Positions 1 to 7,585 of a stretch of 32,532 nucleotides of DNA are shown here, piece after piece. The notes below the pieces were generated by a model. That model ran no database searches, was not told the origin of the DNA, and was given only the letters and a program-made list of their open reading frames with translations. The stretch spans positions 1 to 32,532 of the forward strand of contig WTKN01000061.1 in assembly GCA_011524395.1 (NCBI GenBank), written 5' to 3'. A program made the position numbers and the translations under genes. Every line of letters begins with the position of its first letter. The first letter of the stretch is position 1. The stretch comes from Moorena sp. SS36440bin_2 (GTDB taxonomy: Bacteria; Cyanobacteriota; Cyanobacteriia; Cyanobacteriales; Coleofasciculaceae).

Positions 1-2
1 AA

Positions 3-734
3 TTTGGTAATAATTTAGGGCTTACTGAGGATATTATATCTGCTCTCAAGGCTCAAGGGGGAATTTTTTATGATGATTATGAAGAATTATTGCTTCCTAC
101 AGAAAAATTAGATGATGTAGAAGATTTCTGGAAAGAGGGTATTAAAAAAACCCTTTTGATGATAGAAGAATTGAGTGATAAGGATGTGGAATGGATGATT
201 GCTACAGGAAGCAAGAAAGAAATTATTGCTAATACTACGCTTATAGAAGAAGGCAAAGAAATTGATGCACTGTATATAGTGTTGCACGGACAGTTTACAG
301 TTTCATTTGAGGGCAGAGATATTGCTGAATTATCGGGAGGGGAAGTAGTGGGGGAAATGTCTTTTATAACACGAAGTTTACCTTCTGCTACTGTTACCGC
401 TATAACTGACTCAGTAGTTTGGTCAATGTGTCGGCAACAATTGCAGGAAAAGCTAAAGCAAGATAAAGATTTTGCATCCAGGTTTTATAAAGCTATTTCT
501 ATTATTTTAGCTGAGCGGTTACCCGGCCAAGTTGATCAAGATCAATATCGCAAAATTAAGTTCTTTATTAACTACTGTGTTAGCTGTGTTAGCGGTAAAA
601 ATCTTAAGGATTCGGGAGCATCTGAATTTGGCAAATCTATTGCTAAAAATAACGAAAATACTAGGGTTTCAAAGTATAAATCAAAGGAACAAAAATTAGA
701 TTATTTGATGAAAACATGTCTTGCACGTGCTTGA
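3..734 (+). CDS. Cyclic-nucleotide-binding-domain protein, 5' end cut by the window
   Basis: The frame is open from the first bases of the window and has no ATG before the first candidate start, a TTG at 90, so the real start probably lies outside. The visible protein carries one cNMP-binding beta-barrel: 'IEEGKEIDALYIVLHGQFTVSF' type strands, then 'GGEVVGEMSF' (the phosphate-binding cassette) and a C-terminal helix ending 'AERL'. The Arg that normally contacts the cyclic phosphate in this cassette is replaced: the sequence reads 'RSLPSATV', with Pro where Arg-Ser/Ala is usual, so cAMP binding is doubtful. No helix-turn-helix follows, so it is not a CRP-type transcription factor; the last 60 residues are unrecognised and Lys/Asn-rich. 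Similar stand-alone cNMP domains occur beside peptide-export (NHLM) clusters, but no such neighbour is visible here. The domain call is firm, the function unknown. Confidence 0.75.
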   Translation, partial: FGNNLGLTEDIISALKAQGGIFYDDYEELLLPTEKLDDVEDFWKEGIKKTLLMIEELSDKDVEWMIATGSKKEIIANTTLIEEGKEIDALYIVLHGQFTVSFEGRDIAELSGGEVVGEMSFITRSLPSATVTAITDSVVWSMCRQQLQEKLKQDKDFASRFYKAISIILAERLPGQVDQDQYRKIKFFINYCVSCVSGKNLKDSGASEFGKSIAKNNENTRVSKYKSKEQKLDYLMKTCLARA

Positions 735-804
735 TTTAAACCAAACGATTTACCACTTATCACATTTCTCAATTCAGTGAGGTGCTTTTGTCCTAGATTT
801 TGCA

Positions 805-834
805 GGAGTAGGGAGTAGGGAGTAGGGAGTAGGG
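805..834. repeat. Heptanucleotide tandem repeat (GGGAGTA)n
   Basis: About four copies of a 7-bp unit lie downstream of the first gene. This is the STRR class of short repeats known in filamentous cyanobacteria. Related units recur at 16415-16452, 16603-16634 and, as the reverse complement type, 17298-17365. Confidence 0.85.
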
Positions 835-938
835 ATGGAGCGCTCCCCATAAATTCTGGATTCTTATAATGACTTCAGCAATTCTGTCTAGTGATAAAAT
901 CATAAAAAGGGTGTTGTACAATCCTAGCATTAGAAAAT

Positions 939-1000
939 GCGACGCTACGCTCCGGAAGCGAAGCCGCGCCAAAGGCGTTCGCGTAGCGTGGCCCTAGGCC
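939..1000. repeat. GC-rich palindromic repeat, GCGTAGCG family
   Basis: ACGCTACGC at 942-950 pairs perfectly with GCGTAGCGT at 981-989 around a GC-rich loop. The right arm, GTTCGCGTAGCGTGGCC, recurs at 21766-21782, where it forms part of the 3' end of tnpB. Degenerate relatives lie at 1612-1640, 9420-9475 and 22934-22970. It contrasts sharply with the AT-rich flanks. Function is unknown; it is a dispersed repeat. Confidence 0.7.
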
Positions 1001-1010
1001 AATCCCATGA

Positions 1011-1581
1011 TTAATTGATTTCTCTTTTATTACCGCTAAAACTCTTGAATAATCTATCATGGCACTTAAAGGAATATTCATCATCACGTGAATAGTAGTC
1101 TTTAATCCAGGTTTCTAGAAAATCAAAATTCGCTTCTTGTTCTTTGGGAGTCTTGTACTTATGAGGCTCCCATGGTCTGAGTCGATTGTTTTCTAGGCAT
1201 TTTTCAACTCCAGGATTCAAAAATATCATCGCTGTCTTGATGCAGTCGCTCATGGGGGAAACCACGGCAGCGCGGTCATGGGGGAGACCCCCAAGACCGC
1301 GCTGCCTCCCCAAGACCGCGCTGCATCGCTGATGAATAGTTTGCGGCTATCTCAATTAAACTTCCGTAGCATCCTTCAATTATCCATCCAGGATTTTTTT
1401 GAATAAAGTCGATTAATAATCTCTCACTTTCCGCATCTTCCCGTCTTACTCCTGGTAGATCGGGTATCCAAGTAATAGTATCTAGATGATCTAGTATGGG
1501 TAAGCTTAACTCAACCTGTAATTTTAAGGCTAAGGTCGTTTTTCCCGCTCCAGAGTTACTGAATATGAGTATCTGTCTCAT
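1011..1581 (-). pseudogene. P-loop kinase-like protein (adenylate kinase / topology-modulation type), split by a nested repeat
   Basis: Reading leftward from an ATG at 1581, the protein starts 'MRQILIFSNSGAGKTTLA', a Walker A motif (GxxGAGKT-like, about residues 8-16) typical of small adenylate-kinase/DNA-topology-modulation (FlaR-like) proteins. The frame runs to '...IEIAANYSSAM' and then enters a GC-rich palindrome and stops. The C-terminal half ('IFLNPGVEKCLENNRLRPWEPHKY' type, ending 'SGNKREIN') continues in a different frame down to 1011. The 8-bp sequence CATCGCTG occurs at 1227-1234 and again at 1324-1331, 97 bp apart. Deleting exactly 97 bp joins 'SSAM' to 'IFLNPG' in frame and gives one 157-residue protein. 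The gene is therefore broken by insertion and is presumed non-functional. The family assignment rests on the P-loop and the RPWEPHKY-type C-terminus. Confidence 0.8.
1235..1331 (-). mobile_element. Nested copy of the 52-bp dispersed palindromic element (copy A)
   Basis: This 97-bp insertion lies within the P-loop gene. It begins TCTTGATGCAG and ends GCATCGCTG, like the clean copy at 11790-11841. It is interrupted internally by a second palindrome at 1266-1306, whose arms (GGCAGCGCGGTC... and ...GACCGCGCTGCC, about 19 bp with one mismatch) flank a 3-base loop. The outer unit is 52 bp and the inner adds 45 bp. The flanking CATCGCTG may be partly target duplication, but because the element itself ends in the same bases the exact duplication length cannot be fixed. 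Confidence 0.75.
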
Positions 1582-1710
1582 GTTTTAAGGAAATAGACAA
1601 AAAGTAAGCATATACGCTACGCGCACGCTAAGCGAACAACCCTTAGCTATCAGCTATCAGCCGGGGAGCCTTTAGCACTAGAGTCTTGCTCAGGGTATTA
1701 GGATTGCTTT

Positions 1711-3855
1711 TTACTTTAAATCCGCTTCCCAAACACCAATGTAAATGCGATCGCTACTGTTTCGTTGAATCACACCCCGCAAGCTGTTATTGTTACCACT
1801 GGAAAATTCATAGCTCTTAGACTCGCCCTGATACACATCTTTCAGTCCCTGTTTAATGTCAGTGGAGATGTTGTTACTGAGCAGCTTGTTTAAGGTCTCT
1901 GACATGATTTCTAGGCCAACGGATTGCGAAAAGGTAACTTCCGTTTGGCGCAGACGCCCAGAACTTCCAAACAAATATCCTAGGTCTACTTGATTAGGGA
2001 CAACATTTTTATAAAGGAAAGCGCGAGTATTCCACTTGCCCTTTGAGTTTTTTGTGGGCTGGCCTAAAGCATATTCCACTGCTCTTCGCTGAGTGCCTGG
2101 GGGAAATTTGGGAATAGCGTTGAGCTGAGCAAGATTGGGGTTATTGGTCTTGTTTTCTACGATTGGTGAAGGTTCGGTGGTAGGTTTCGGTGTCCTTACT
2201 GGAACTGGTTTTACAATACTTTCTGGTTTTGATGGGGATTTTGGTGTTACCGGATCAGTTACGGTAGTTTCTGGTTTTGATCTCGAGGGAGTAGTTACCG
2301 GATCGGTTACCTTAGTGTCTGGTTGTGATGGGTATGATGGTGTGACCGGATCAGTTACCCTAGTCTCTGGTTGTGATGGGGATGATGGTGTGACCGGATC
2401 GGTTACTTTAGTGTCTGGTTGTGATGGGTATGATGGTGTGACCGGATCGGTTACTTTAGTGTCTGGTTGTGATGGGTATGATGGTGTGACCGGATCAGTT
2501 ACGGTAGTCTCTGGTGTAGTGACTGGTGATGGGTTATTGGTCTGGGAGTTTGATCCGGATGAAATCCTTTCTGGTGTAGTTACTGGTTGTGATGGCGTCT
2601 TGGTTTGGGACTGTGATGAAGATGAATTAGTTCCTGGTGTAGGGTCTTTTGATGATACTTTTTTATCTTGGGTTTCTTGAGAACTTGACGTGCCTGGGTA
2701 TGGTAATTCCTTAGTCGTGGATGATGTTGATGTAGATTGCTCATAGGATGGGACTGTTGTAGAGGGATTCAAGAATTTGTTGAATCCGGAAGCAACTGCT
2801 AGCCCAATCAGTAATATACCCCCTCCGATTAAACCTCCCTTTAAAACTGCTTTGTAACTATCGTTTTGTTTTACTGTGACGGGACTTGGGCCTTTAATAG
2901 TGGACACTGAACCGTTGTTGGCTGGTGGTGAGTCACCCGGGGAAATCGGGACTGTGGCTACCGTCCCGTTGTTGCCTGTTGATGGGACACCGGGAGAAAT
3001 TGGAACTGTGGCCACCGTAGGTGATGAAGGGTAAGATTGCAGAGCATCCAGCATTTGTCTGACACCAAGAAAGCGATCGCGTGGATGGAATCGAATCGCT
3101 TTGTCGAGCACTATTCCTAGGTTTGAATAAAGGGGTGGGGCCTCTTCACGCCATAAAATTTCACCAGTCCTCTCATCTGTGTGGAAGAGCTGTGGTATTT
3201 TACCCGTTAGCAAAAAAATTGCTGTCAGCCCCAAGCTGTAGAGATCACTGCTATAGGTTGGGTGTCCTGCTGACTGTTCCGAAGACATATAGCCAGGAGT
3301 GCCAATTATAATTGATGCTGGGTGGGGGGTGCCAGAGTTGGTGACTACGGTACTCATTGCTTCTTTGACTGCACCAAAATCAATCAGAACTGGTACTCCA
3401 TCTCGTTGGCGAATAATGATGTTATCTGGTTTAATATCCCGATGAATGATACGGCGAGAGTGGACATACTCTAGAACTTTTAACAAACTAATTAGGAGTT
3501 CCCTAACTTCAATCTCAGTAAATTTTTTTCCCTGTCTGACCTGTGTTGTAAAGGTATTGCCTCGAATCCACTCTTGAACTAGGTAAAACTTTTCGGCTTC
3601 AGAGAAATAGGCATAAAGTCGGGGAATCTGGTCATGTGCTTCCCCTAAGGCTTCTAAAACAGCTGCTTCTCGTTGGAATCGCTCTTGGACGAGCTTGTAA
3701 GCTTTAGAATTATGAGCCAATGCCTTCAGTTGCTTAATCACACACCGCCGTCTTGAGGGCATATGGATATCTTCGGCGAGAAAGGTGTCACCGAACCCAC
3801 CCGAACCTAGAGTCTCAAGGACACGGTAGCGATTGTTTAAGAGTTTTGGATTCAT
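1711..3855 (-). CDS. Membrane Ser/Thr protein kinase (Pkn2/Spk type) with repeat linker
   Basis: Bacterial Hanks-type kinase of 714 residues. The N-terminal catalytic domain spans about residues 10-272: glycine loop GSGGFG (17-22), catalytic Lys41 in 'CVIKQLK', HRDIKPDN (138-145) with Asp140, DFG (159-161) and an activation segment ending 'GTPGYMSSEQ'. A transmembrane helix at about 338-356 ('GGLIGGGILLIGLAVASG') places the kinase in the cytoplasm and the rest outside. The linker is Ser/Thr/Pro-rich and contains six copies of a 16-residue unit (VTDPVTPSYPSQPDTK-like, about 452-540). A shorter TVATVPISPG unit is repeated before the membrane helix. The last 140 residues form a separate folded domain of the kind appended to cyanobacterial kinases; its ligand is unknown. 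All key catalytic residues are present, so it should be active. Confidence 0.93.
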   Translation of the reverse strand: MNPKLLNNRYRVLETLGSGGFGDTFLAEDIHMPSRRRCVIKQLKALAHNSKAYKLVQERFQREAAVLEALGEAHDQIPRLYAYFSEAEKFYLVQEWIRGNTFTTQVRQGKKFTEIEVRELLISLLKVLEYVHSRRIIHRDIKPDNIIIRQRDGVPVLIDFGAVKEAMSTVVTNSGTPHPASIIIGTPGYMSSEQSAGHPTYSSDLYSLGLTAIFLLTGKIPQLFHTDERTGEILWREEAPPLYSNLGIVLDKAIRFHPRDRFLGVRQMLDALQSYPSSPTVATVPISPGVPSTGNNGTVATVPISPGDSPPANNGSVSTIKGPSPVTVKQNDSYKAVLKGGLIGGGILLIGLAVASGFNKFLNPSTTVPSYEQSTSTSSTTKELPYPGTSSSQETQDKKVSSKDPTPGTNSSSSQSQTKTPSQPVTTPERISSGSNSQTNNPSPVTTPETTVTDPVTPSYPSQPDTKVTDPVTPSYPSQPDTKVTDPVTPSSPSQPETRVTDPVTPSYPSQPDTKVTDPVTTPSRSKPETTVTDPVTPKSPSKPESIVKPVPVRTPKPTTEPSPIVENKTNNPNLAQLNAIPKFPPGTQRRAVEYALGQPTKNSKGKWNTRAFLYKNVVPNQVDLGYLFGSSGRLRQTEVTFSQSVGLEIMSETLNKLLSNNISTDIKQGLKDVYQGESKSYEFSSGNNNSLRGVIQRNSSDRIYIGVWEADLK
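2236..2502 (-). repeat. 48-bp in-frame tandem repeat in the kinase linker
   Basis: Six imperfect 48-bp units encode the 16-residue VTDPVTP... repeat of the kinase. The central units are almost identical in DNA while the outer ones diverge, as expected for expansion by slippage or unequal recombination. The antisense strand is also open here, purely because of the periodicity. Confidence 0.85.
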
Positions 3856-4118
3856 GACGGATTCAGGGACAATTGGGTTCGAAGTGTGCTCTTCATTCTA
3901 ATGTTAAGCTGCTGTCCAATTGAATTGGATGGTTGAGCAATTAGTTATTGGTCATTATTAGGTCATTTGTGCATAACAGGAGACTGTGCTTCCTCAACAC
4001 CGACTCAGGACTGAAAACAGCTATTTTGCATCCTACGGGATAATGACATTAAACTATGCATAAAAGTCAACGGTTATGATGAATGTATTAATAATTCTTA
4101 ATATTAACTGAACCCAAC

Positions 4119-4442
4119 GTGGAAACAAATTTTACTCAAGACAGTGCCAAAACTGAAAAGCCTTGTGTTCTAGTCTGCCAACATAAGTCTTGTTTAGCAG
4201 TCGGTTCAGCTGAGGTGCTGGCTGCCTTCGAGGAAGCTGAGGTTTCTGAGTTTAGCGTAATTGGTACAACTTGCCAGGGACAGTGTAGTTCTGGTCCAAC
4301 GGTGCGGATTGTTCCTGAGGAGACTTGGTATTGCCGAGTCAAACCACAAGATGTGCCGGTAATTGTGGAAGAACATCTGCAAGGGGGTAAGTTAGTAAGG
4401 GCAAAACTGCATCCCCGCATCCATATGAGTTTTGGGTATTAG
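4119..4442 (+). CDS. Thioredoxin-like [2Fe-2S] ferredoxin-domain protein
   Basis: Small soluble protein of 107 residues, start GTG. It has the four-Cys pattern of thioredoxin-fold [2Fe-2S] ferredoxins (NuoE/HoxE C-terminal type): Cys20 and Cys25 in 'VCQHKSC', Cys52 and Cys56 in 'TTCQGQCSSGP'. The 'GPTVRIVPEETWYCRV' segment following is typical of cyanobacterial stand-alone members. It probably carries electrons or senses redox state; no partner oxidoreductase is adjacent. It is transcribed away from the kinase gene, with a 263-bp AT-rich divergent spacer holding both promoters. Confidence 0.85.
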   Translation: METNFTQDSAKTEKPCVLVCQHKSCLAVGSAEVLAAFEEAEVSEFSVIGTTCQGQCSSGPTVRIVPEETWYCRVKPQDVPVIVEEHLQGGKLVRAKLHPRIHMSFGY

Positions 4443-4448
4443 GTATAG

Positions 4449-4494
4449 GGAACAGGGAACAGCGGATCACCGGAACAGGGAACAGCGGATCACC
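4449..4494. repeat. Two tandem 23-bp repeats
   Basis: GGAACAGGGAACAGCGGATCA plus two more bases is repeated twice exactly, followed by a partial third copy. It lies just after the ferredoxin-like gene and contains the GGGAACA heptamer seen elsewhere in the window. Confidence 0.8.
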
Positions 4495-4594
4495 GGAACA
4501 GGGAAACAATCCTGTTTACGAACCGCTATAGTCATTGGTTTGACACAACGGAGTCGGTAGTCGGGATGGACGGGGTGGACTGGTACACTCAGGA

Positions 4595-5269
4595 CTAATC
4601 TCGCAAGACGTAGCCAACACCGCGCACGGTTTGGACTAGACGTTTTTCGTTGTTGGCTTCTAGCTTCAGGCGTAAGTAGCGAATGTAAACTTCTATGATA
4701 TTAGAGTCACCCATAAAGTCATAACCCCAAACTCTTTCCAGGATTTGCTCTCGGGTGAGGACTTGTCGGGGATGGGCAAGGAGATATTCGAGTAGATCAA
4801 ATTCTTTGACAGTCAGTTCAATTAATCGTTGACCTCGATAGACTTCACGAGTACTATGGTTTAAACTTAAGTCGTCAAATTGCAGGATGTTGGGGTCTTC
4901 GGTTTGATTGCGTCGCAGATTAGCTCGGACTCTGGCTAATAATTCCTCTACGCTGAATGGTTTGACTACGTAGTCATCAGCACCAGCATCTAAACCACTA
5001 ACGCGATCGCTTACTTCATCTTTAGCGGTTAATAAGATAATCGGCACCTGATTACCAGTACTGCGCAGGCGTCGGCAAATTTCTGGTCCTGATATGCCCG
5101 GTAGCATCCAGTCGAGTATTACTAAATCTGGATTAGATTCCCGCGCTGCTCCCAAACCAGCTAAGCCATCGTAGGCAACACTAACCTCATAACCTTCGTA
5201 CTTAAGTTCCAGTTCAATAAACTGGGCTAGTTTGGTTTCATCTTCGACAACTAAAATATGGTGGGTCAT
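4595..5269 (-). CDS. OmpR/PhoB-family response regulator
   Basis: Two-domain DNA-binding response regulator of 224 residues, the usual length. The receiver domain occupies about residues 1-118: acidic pair Asp10-Glu11 ('VVEDE'), phospho-acceptor Asp53 ('ILDWMLPG'), Thr81 and Lys103 ('VVKPF'). The winged helix-turn-helix is at about 128-223, with '[20 protein letters not shown]' and the wing '[13 protein letters not shown]'. All phosphorelay residues are present. There is no histidine kinase next to it, so it is an orphan locally and its signal cannot be named. Close to cyanobacterial RppA/NblR-type regulators in layout, but I do not assign a symbol. Confidence 0.93.
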   Translation of the reverse strand: MTHHILVVEDETKLAQFIELELKYEGYEVSVAYDGLAGLGAARESNPDLVILDWMLPGISGPEICRRLRSTGNQVPIILLTAKDEVSDRVSGLDAGADDYVVKPFSVEELLARVRANLRRNQTEDPNILQFDDLSLNHSTREVYRGQRLIELTVKEFDLLEYLLAHPRQVLTREQILERVWGYDFMGDSNIIEVYIRYLRLKLEANNEKRLVQTVRGVGYVLRD

Positions 5270-5407
5270 AGCTTGATGGTTTCTAGGCCAAACAACTGTA
5301 AGTTCTTAGGACTAATACAGAAATAATAACGGCTCTAATAATTAATCATATCTTCGATAACAATAGTCTTATAGTATTTTGCTATGGATGAATTTGGGAG
5401 ATAATCG

Positions 5408-5780
5408 GTGCGTAGACTCATCGTTCGTTTAGGAATTGCATTCATAGTCGGCTTGTTTGGGTTAATCAGCTACTTTACCACTGTCTCTGAAAATCCAGTA
5501 ACTGGGGAAAAGCAGCGCATCCAACTTTCCCCCCGTCAGGAAGTGGTGATTGGGTTACAAGCACGGAAATGGCTGCTCAACACGGTGGTATTTACCAAGA
5601 TAAAGCCCTTCAAGGATATATTTCTCAAGTGGGAGAGCGGATTGTCAAAAAGTCGGCAGCCTCTGGTTCACCTTATCCCTTTGAGTTCTATTTGTTTTTT
5701 TGAGTGACCCTAATGGTATTCCTGCTAATCTGCAAGAGGGTCCGGAGCACAATGCTAGGAATGTTAAACGGCAACGGTAA
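5408..5780 (+). pseudogene. Remnant of an M48-family metallopeptidase (N-terminal part only)
   Basis: Starts GTG with a signal/TM segment ('LIVRLGIAFIVGLFGLISYF') followed by 'NPVTGEKQRIQLSPRQEVVIGLQ', the signature N-terminus of cyanobacterial periplasmic M48 peptidases. Near 5558-5561 one base is missing: shifting frame gives 'TEMAAQHGGIYQDKAL' and 'VGERIVKKSAASGSPYPFEF', the expected continuation. A second shift lies in a run of seven T at about 5695-5701, after which 'SDPNG' appears in a third frame and runs to a stop at 5778-5780. The HExxH zinc site and everything after it are missing. Two frameshifts plus a deletion make this a dead gene rather than a sequencing artefact alone. Confidence 0.75.
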
Positions 5781-6198
5781 GGAGTTTGGTGCTAGATTAA
5801 TCACCCTCAAGGTATAGTGTCAAGCTAATGGTAGTATTGATGCTTGGATGGGTGCAGCTAGTTTTGAAGCAGTGCGCACTACGCAATGGTGGTGGCTGCA
5901 TCAAAGAACTCAGGGTATAAAACCTTTGCCAGTAGGTAAATCAACTCCTAGGGAATCTCAATCTCAGGGGAGTTTTGCAGAGGTGCGACCCAAGGGCGAT
6001 TTACTCGCCACGAGGCGCGCACTACCATGATATTGCGTCACAAGGGGTGCCGGTTCCAGCGGTATAAAACAATTTTACAGTAAGCACTTGAACACAATTA
6101 ACCTTGAATGTTAAGATTAGTAAAGTTTACTGTTACAATAAGGGAATAAGCAAGGGGTAACGCGGAACAAAAAAAGGTTGATTAACGTTATGTTTTTT
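5781..6198. other. Gene-free spacer after the peptidase remnant
   Basis: No supported gene. A 60-codon open frame at 5848-6030 shows no recognisable domain and no ribosome site. The string CAGGGTATAAAACCTTTGC near 5913 recurs with one mismatch at about 16936, so part of this spacer is dispersed repeat or shared debris. Confidence 0.5.
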
Positions 6199-6221
6199 AT
6201 GTTTATCTTGTTGATAAACAT
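6199..6221 (+). promoter_or_regulatory. Perfect 9-bp inverted repeat just upstream of the HAD gene
   Basis: ATGTTTATC and GATAAACAT flank a TTGTT loop, ending 19 bp before the ATG at 6241. It could be an operator for a dimeric regulator or a 5'-UTR hairpin. No T-run follows, so it is not a standard terminator. Confidence 0.45.
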
Positions 6222-6240
6222 AATTTATCTCTAGGTAATT

Positions 6241-6966
6241 ATGAGTTTGAAAGCAGTTCTGTTTGATTTTAACGGAGTAATAATCAATGATGAGCCGATT
6301 CACGAAAAACTAATTGAGGAAATTATTATTGGGGAAAATTTGCGTCCGGATTCCGAAGAGTTTCGACAGGTTTGTACAGGCAGAGGCGATCGCTCTTGTC
6401 TGCGAGAGTTACTTAAGCGTCGCGGTCGGGTGGTTACGGATGATTACTTAAACCAACTAATCAGCCGCAAAGCTGCTGCCTATCAACGTCAGCTAGAAAG
6501 TATGGAAACGTTGCCCATTTATCCTGGTGTGGAGGATTTAATGGTTCAGATCAAGGGTGCTCAAATACCAATGGCTCTGGTAACTGGAGCACTGCGGAAT
6601 GAGGTAGAAGTGGTGCTCAATCGCGCTGGTTTAGCTAACTATTTTAGTTTGATTGTTGCTGGTGATGATATTACTACTAGTAAACCAGAACCGGATGGCT
6701 ATCTGCTAGCGCTAGAGCGCCTCAATCAAGTCTATGGTAACCTCAACTTGAAACCTGGGGAATGTCTAGTGATAGAAGATTCTTTGGCTGGAATTGAGGC
6801 GGCAAAGCGAGCTGGCATGCCAGTGGTAGGAGTCGCTAGTACTTATCCCCTTCATATGCTACAGCGTCACGCTAACTGGACTGTGGATTATTTGAATCAG
6901 CTGGAATTAGAACGAGTGCAGCAGGTCTATTCTGGGGTATCACCTGAGCCAGTAGCAGAAATCTAG
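6241..6966 (+). CDS. HAD-superfamily hydrolase, beta-phosphoglucomutase/CbbY-like
   Basis: Cytosolic 241-residue HAD subfamily IA protein with a helical cap at about residues 18-90. Motif I is 'FDFNGVI': nucleophile Asp9 is present, but the second acid, normally Asp at +2, is Asn11. Motif II is Thr115 ('LVTGA'), motif III Lys148 ('TSKPEPDGY') and motif IV Glu179-Asp180 ('IEDSLAGIEAAKRAGM'). The family is a sugar-phosphate phosphatase/mutase group. In HAD phosphatases the +2 Asp is the general acid, so Asn here suggests altered chemistry; cyanobacterial relatives appear to share this DFNG form, from memory, so it may be a feature of the subfamily rather than damage. Substrate unknown. Confidence 0.88.
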   Translation: MSLKAVLFDFNGVIINDEPIHEKLIEEIIIGENLRPDSEEFRQVCTGRGDRSCLRELLKRRGRVVTDDYLNQLISRKAAAYQRQLESMETLPIYPGVEDLMVQIKGAQIPMALVTGALRNEVEVVLNRAGLANYFSLIVAGDDITTSKPEPDGYLLALERLNQVYGNLNLKPGECLVIEDSLAGIEAAKRAGMPVVGVASTYPLHMLQRHANWTVDYLNQLELERVQQVYSGVSPEPVAEI

Positions 6967-7043
6967 ACCATACAAGGGCACAGGGATATGAGTCCCGGTG
7001 CTAGAATAAACATATAAACAAAAGTAATAAACCAAATTACTAG

Positions 7044-7116
7044 GGGGAATTGGCTCAGTTGGTAGAGCGCTGCGATCGCACCGCAGAGGTCAGGGGTTCG
7101 AATCCCCTATTCTCCA
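7044..7116 (+). tRNA. tRNA-Ala (anticodon CGC)
   Basis: A 73-nt cloverleaf can be folded by hand. Acceptor GGGGAAT pairs with ATTCTCC and contains the G3:U70 wobble that identifies alanine tRNAs. D-stem GCTC/GAGC; anticodon stem CTGCG/CGCAG with loop ATCGCAC (anticodon CGC, reading GCG); T-stem AGGGG/CCCCT with loop TTCGAAT; discriminator A. CCA is not encoded. The HIP1 octamer GCGATCGC overlaps the anticodon stem and loop (7072-7079). Confidence 0.95.
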
Positions 7117-7140
7117 TAGATAGCAGGTAAGCTTAAGCGC

Positions 7141-7196
7141 TACTTGAGGTGCGTGCGCGTTCAGTTTTCAGCCGTCAGCCGTCAGCCGTCAGCCTC
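7141..7196. repeat. Head of a composite intergenic repeat with GTCAGCC heptamers
   Basis: GCGCTACTTGAGGTGCGTGC followed by GCGTTCAGT and a run of GTCAGCC heptamers. The same leader occurs at 10394-10422 in front of another heptamer run, so leader and heptamers form one repeat unit. Confidence 0.75.
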
Positions 7197-7208
7197 ACTT
7201 AGGCTGAT

Positions 7209-7244
7209 GCGATCGCGCAGCGTAGCCCTTCGGGCTAATCGCAT
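7209..7244. repeat. 36-bp direct repeat containing HIP1, copy 1
   Basis: Begins GCGATCGCGCAGCGTAGC and contains the hairpin AGCCCTTCGGGCT. It is identical to 7459-7494, 250 bp away. The two copies bracket an AraC-type gene fragment. Confidence 0.85.
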
Positions 7245-7282
7245 CAGCCTCTGAGCCTCGTAAATATCTAGATCTAAAATAC

Positions 7283-7458
7283 TTATCCAACATTCCGCCG
7301 GAACTCAGCAGGGGTGTGCCCGGTCCAACGCTTGAAGGCTCTGCGGAATGCACGATCTTCTGAGTAACCTAGTAAACAGGATATGGCTTCAATGAAGACT
7401 CATTTTCATCTGTCGTGCTAGGGCTTCTGCACCATATTCAGAAGGTTCAGTATTATGA
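7283..7458 (-). pseudogene. AraC-family regulator, C-terminal helix-turn-helix remnant
   Basis: On the minus strand 'ISCLLGYSEDRAFRRAFKRW' followed by 'TGHTPAEFRRNVG' and TAA at 7283-7285 is the second HTH of an AraC/XylS regulator. Just upstream, in another frame, 'EALARQMKMSL' matches the start of the first HTH, but the residues that should link the two HTH motifs are missing. The N-terminal sensing domain is gone and its place is taken by the 36-bp repeat at 7459-7494. It cannot make a functional regulator. Confidence 0.75.
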
Positions 7459-7494
7459 GCGATCGCGCAGCGTAGCCCTTCGGGCTAATCGCAT
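7459..7494. repeat. 36-bp direct repeat containing HIP1, copy 2
   Basis: Identical in sequence and orientation to 7209-7244. It forms the upstream edge of the AraC remnant. Confidence 0.85.
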
Positions 7495-7585
7495 AAGCGC
7501 GGAAGCTTTGCGTGACTCGCGTACCAGCTTGTATCGAGCATCGCTTCCCGGACCCTAGATAGTTCCGGAGAATCACTAGAACCTG

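Noticed and set aside
875-1087. 70-codon minus-strand open frame
   Set aside because: Overlaps the real C-terminus of the broken P-loop gene and a dispersed palindrome.
2135-2680. 181-codon open frame antisense to the kinase linker
   Set aside because: It mirrors the 48-bp repeats; composition is low-complexity and the sense frame has clear kinase homology.
4136-4420. 94-codon open frame antisense to the ferredoxin-like gene
   Set aside because: The opposite strand has the four-Cys [2Fe-2S] pattern, so this is a shadow.
5848-6030. 60-codon open frame after the M48 remnant
   Set aside because: No domain, no ribosome site, and part of it is shared repeat sequence.
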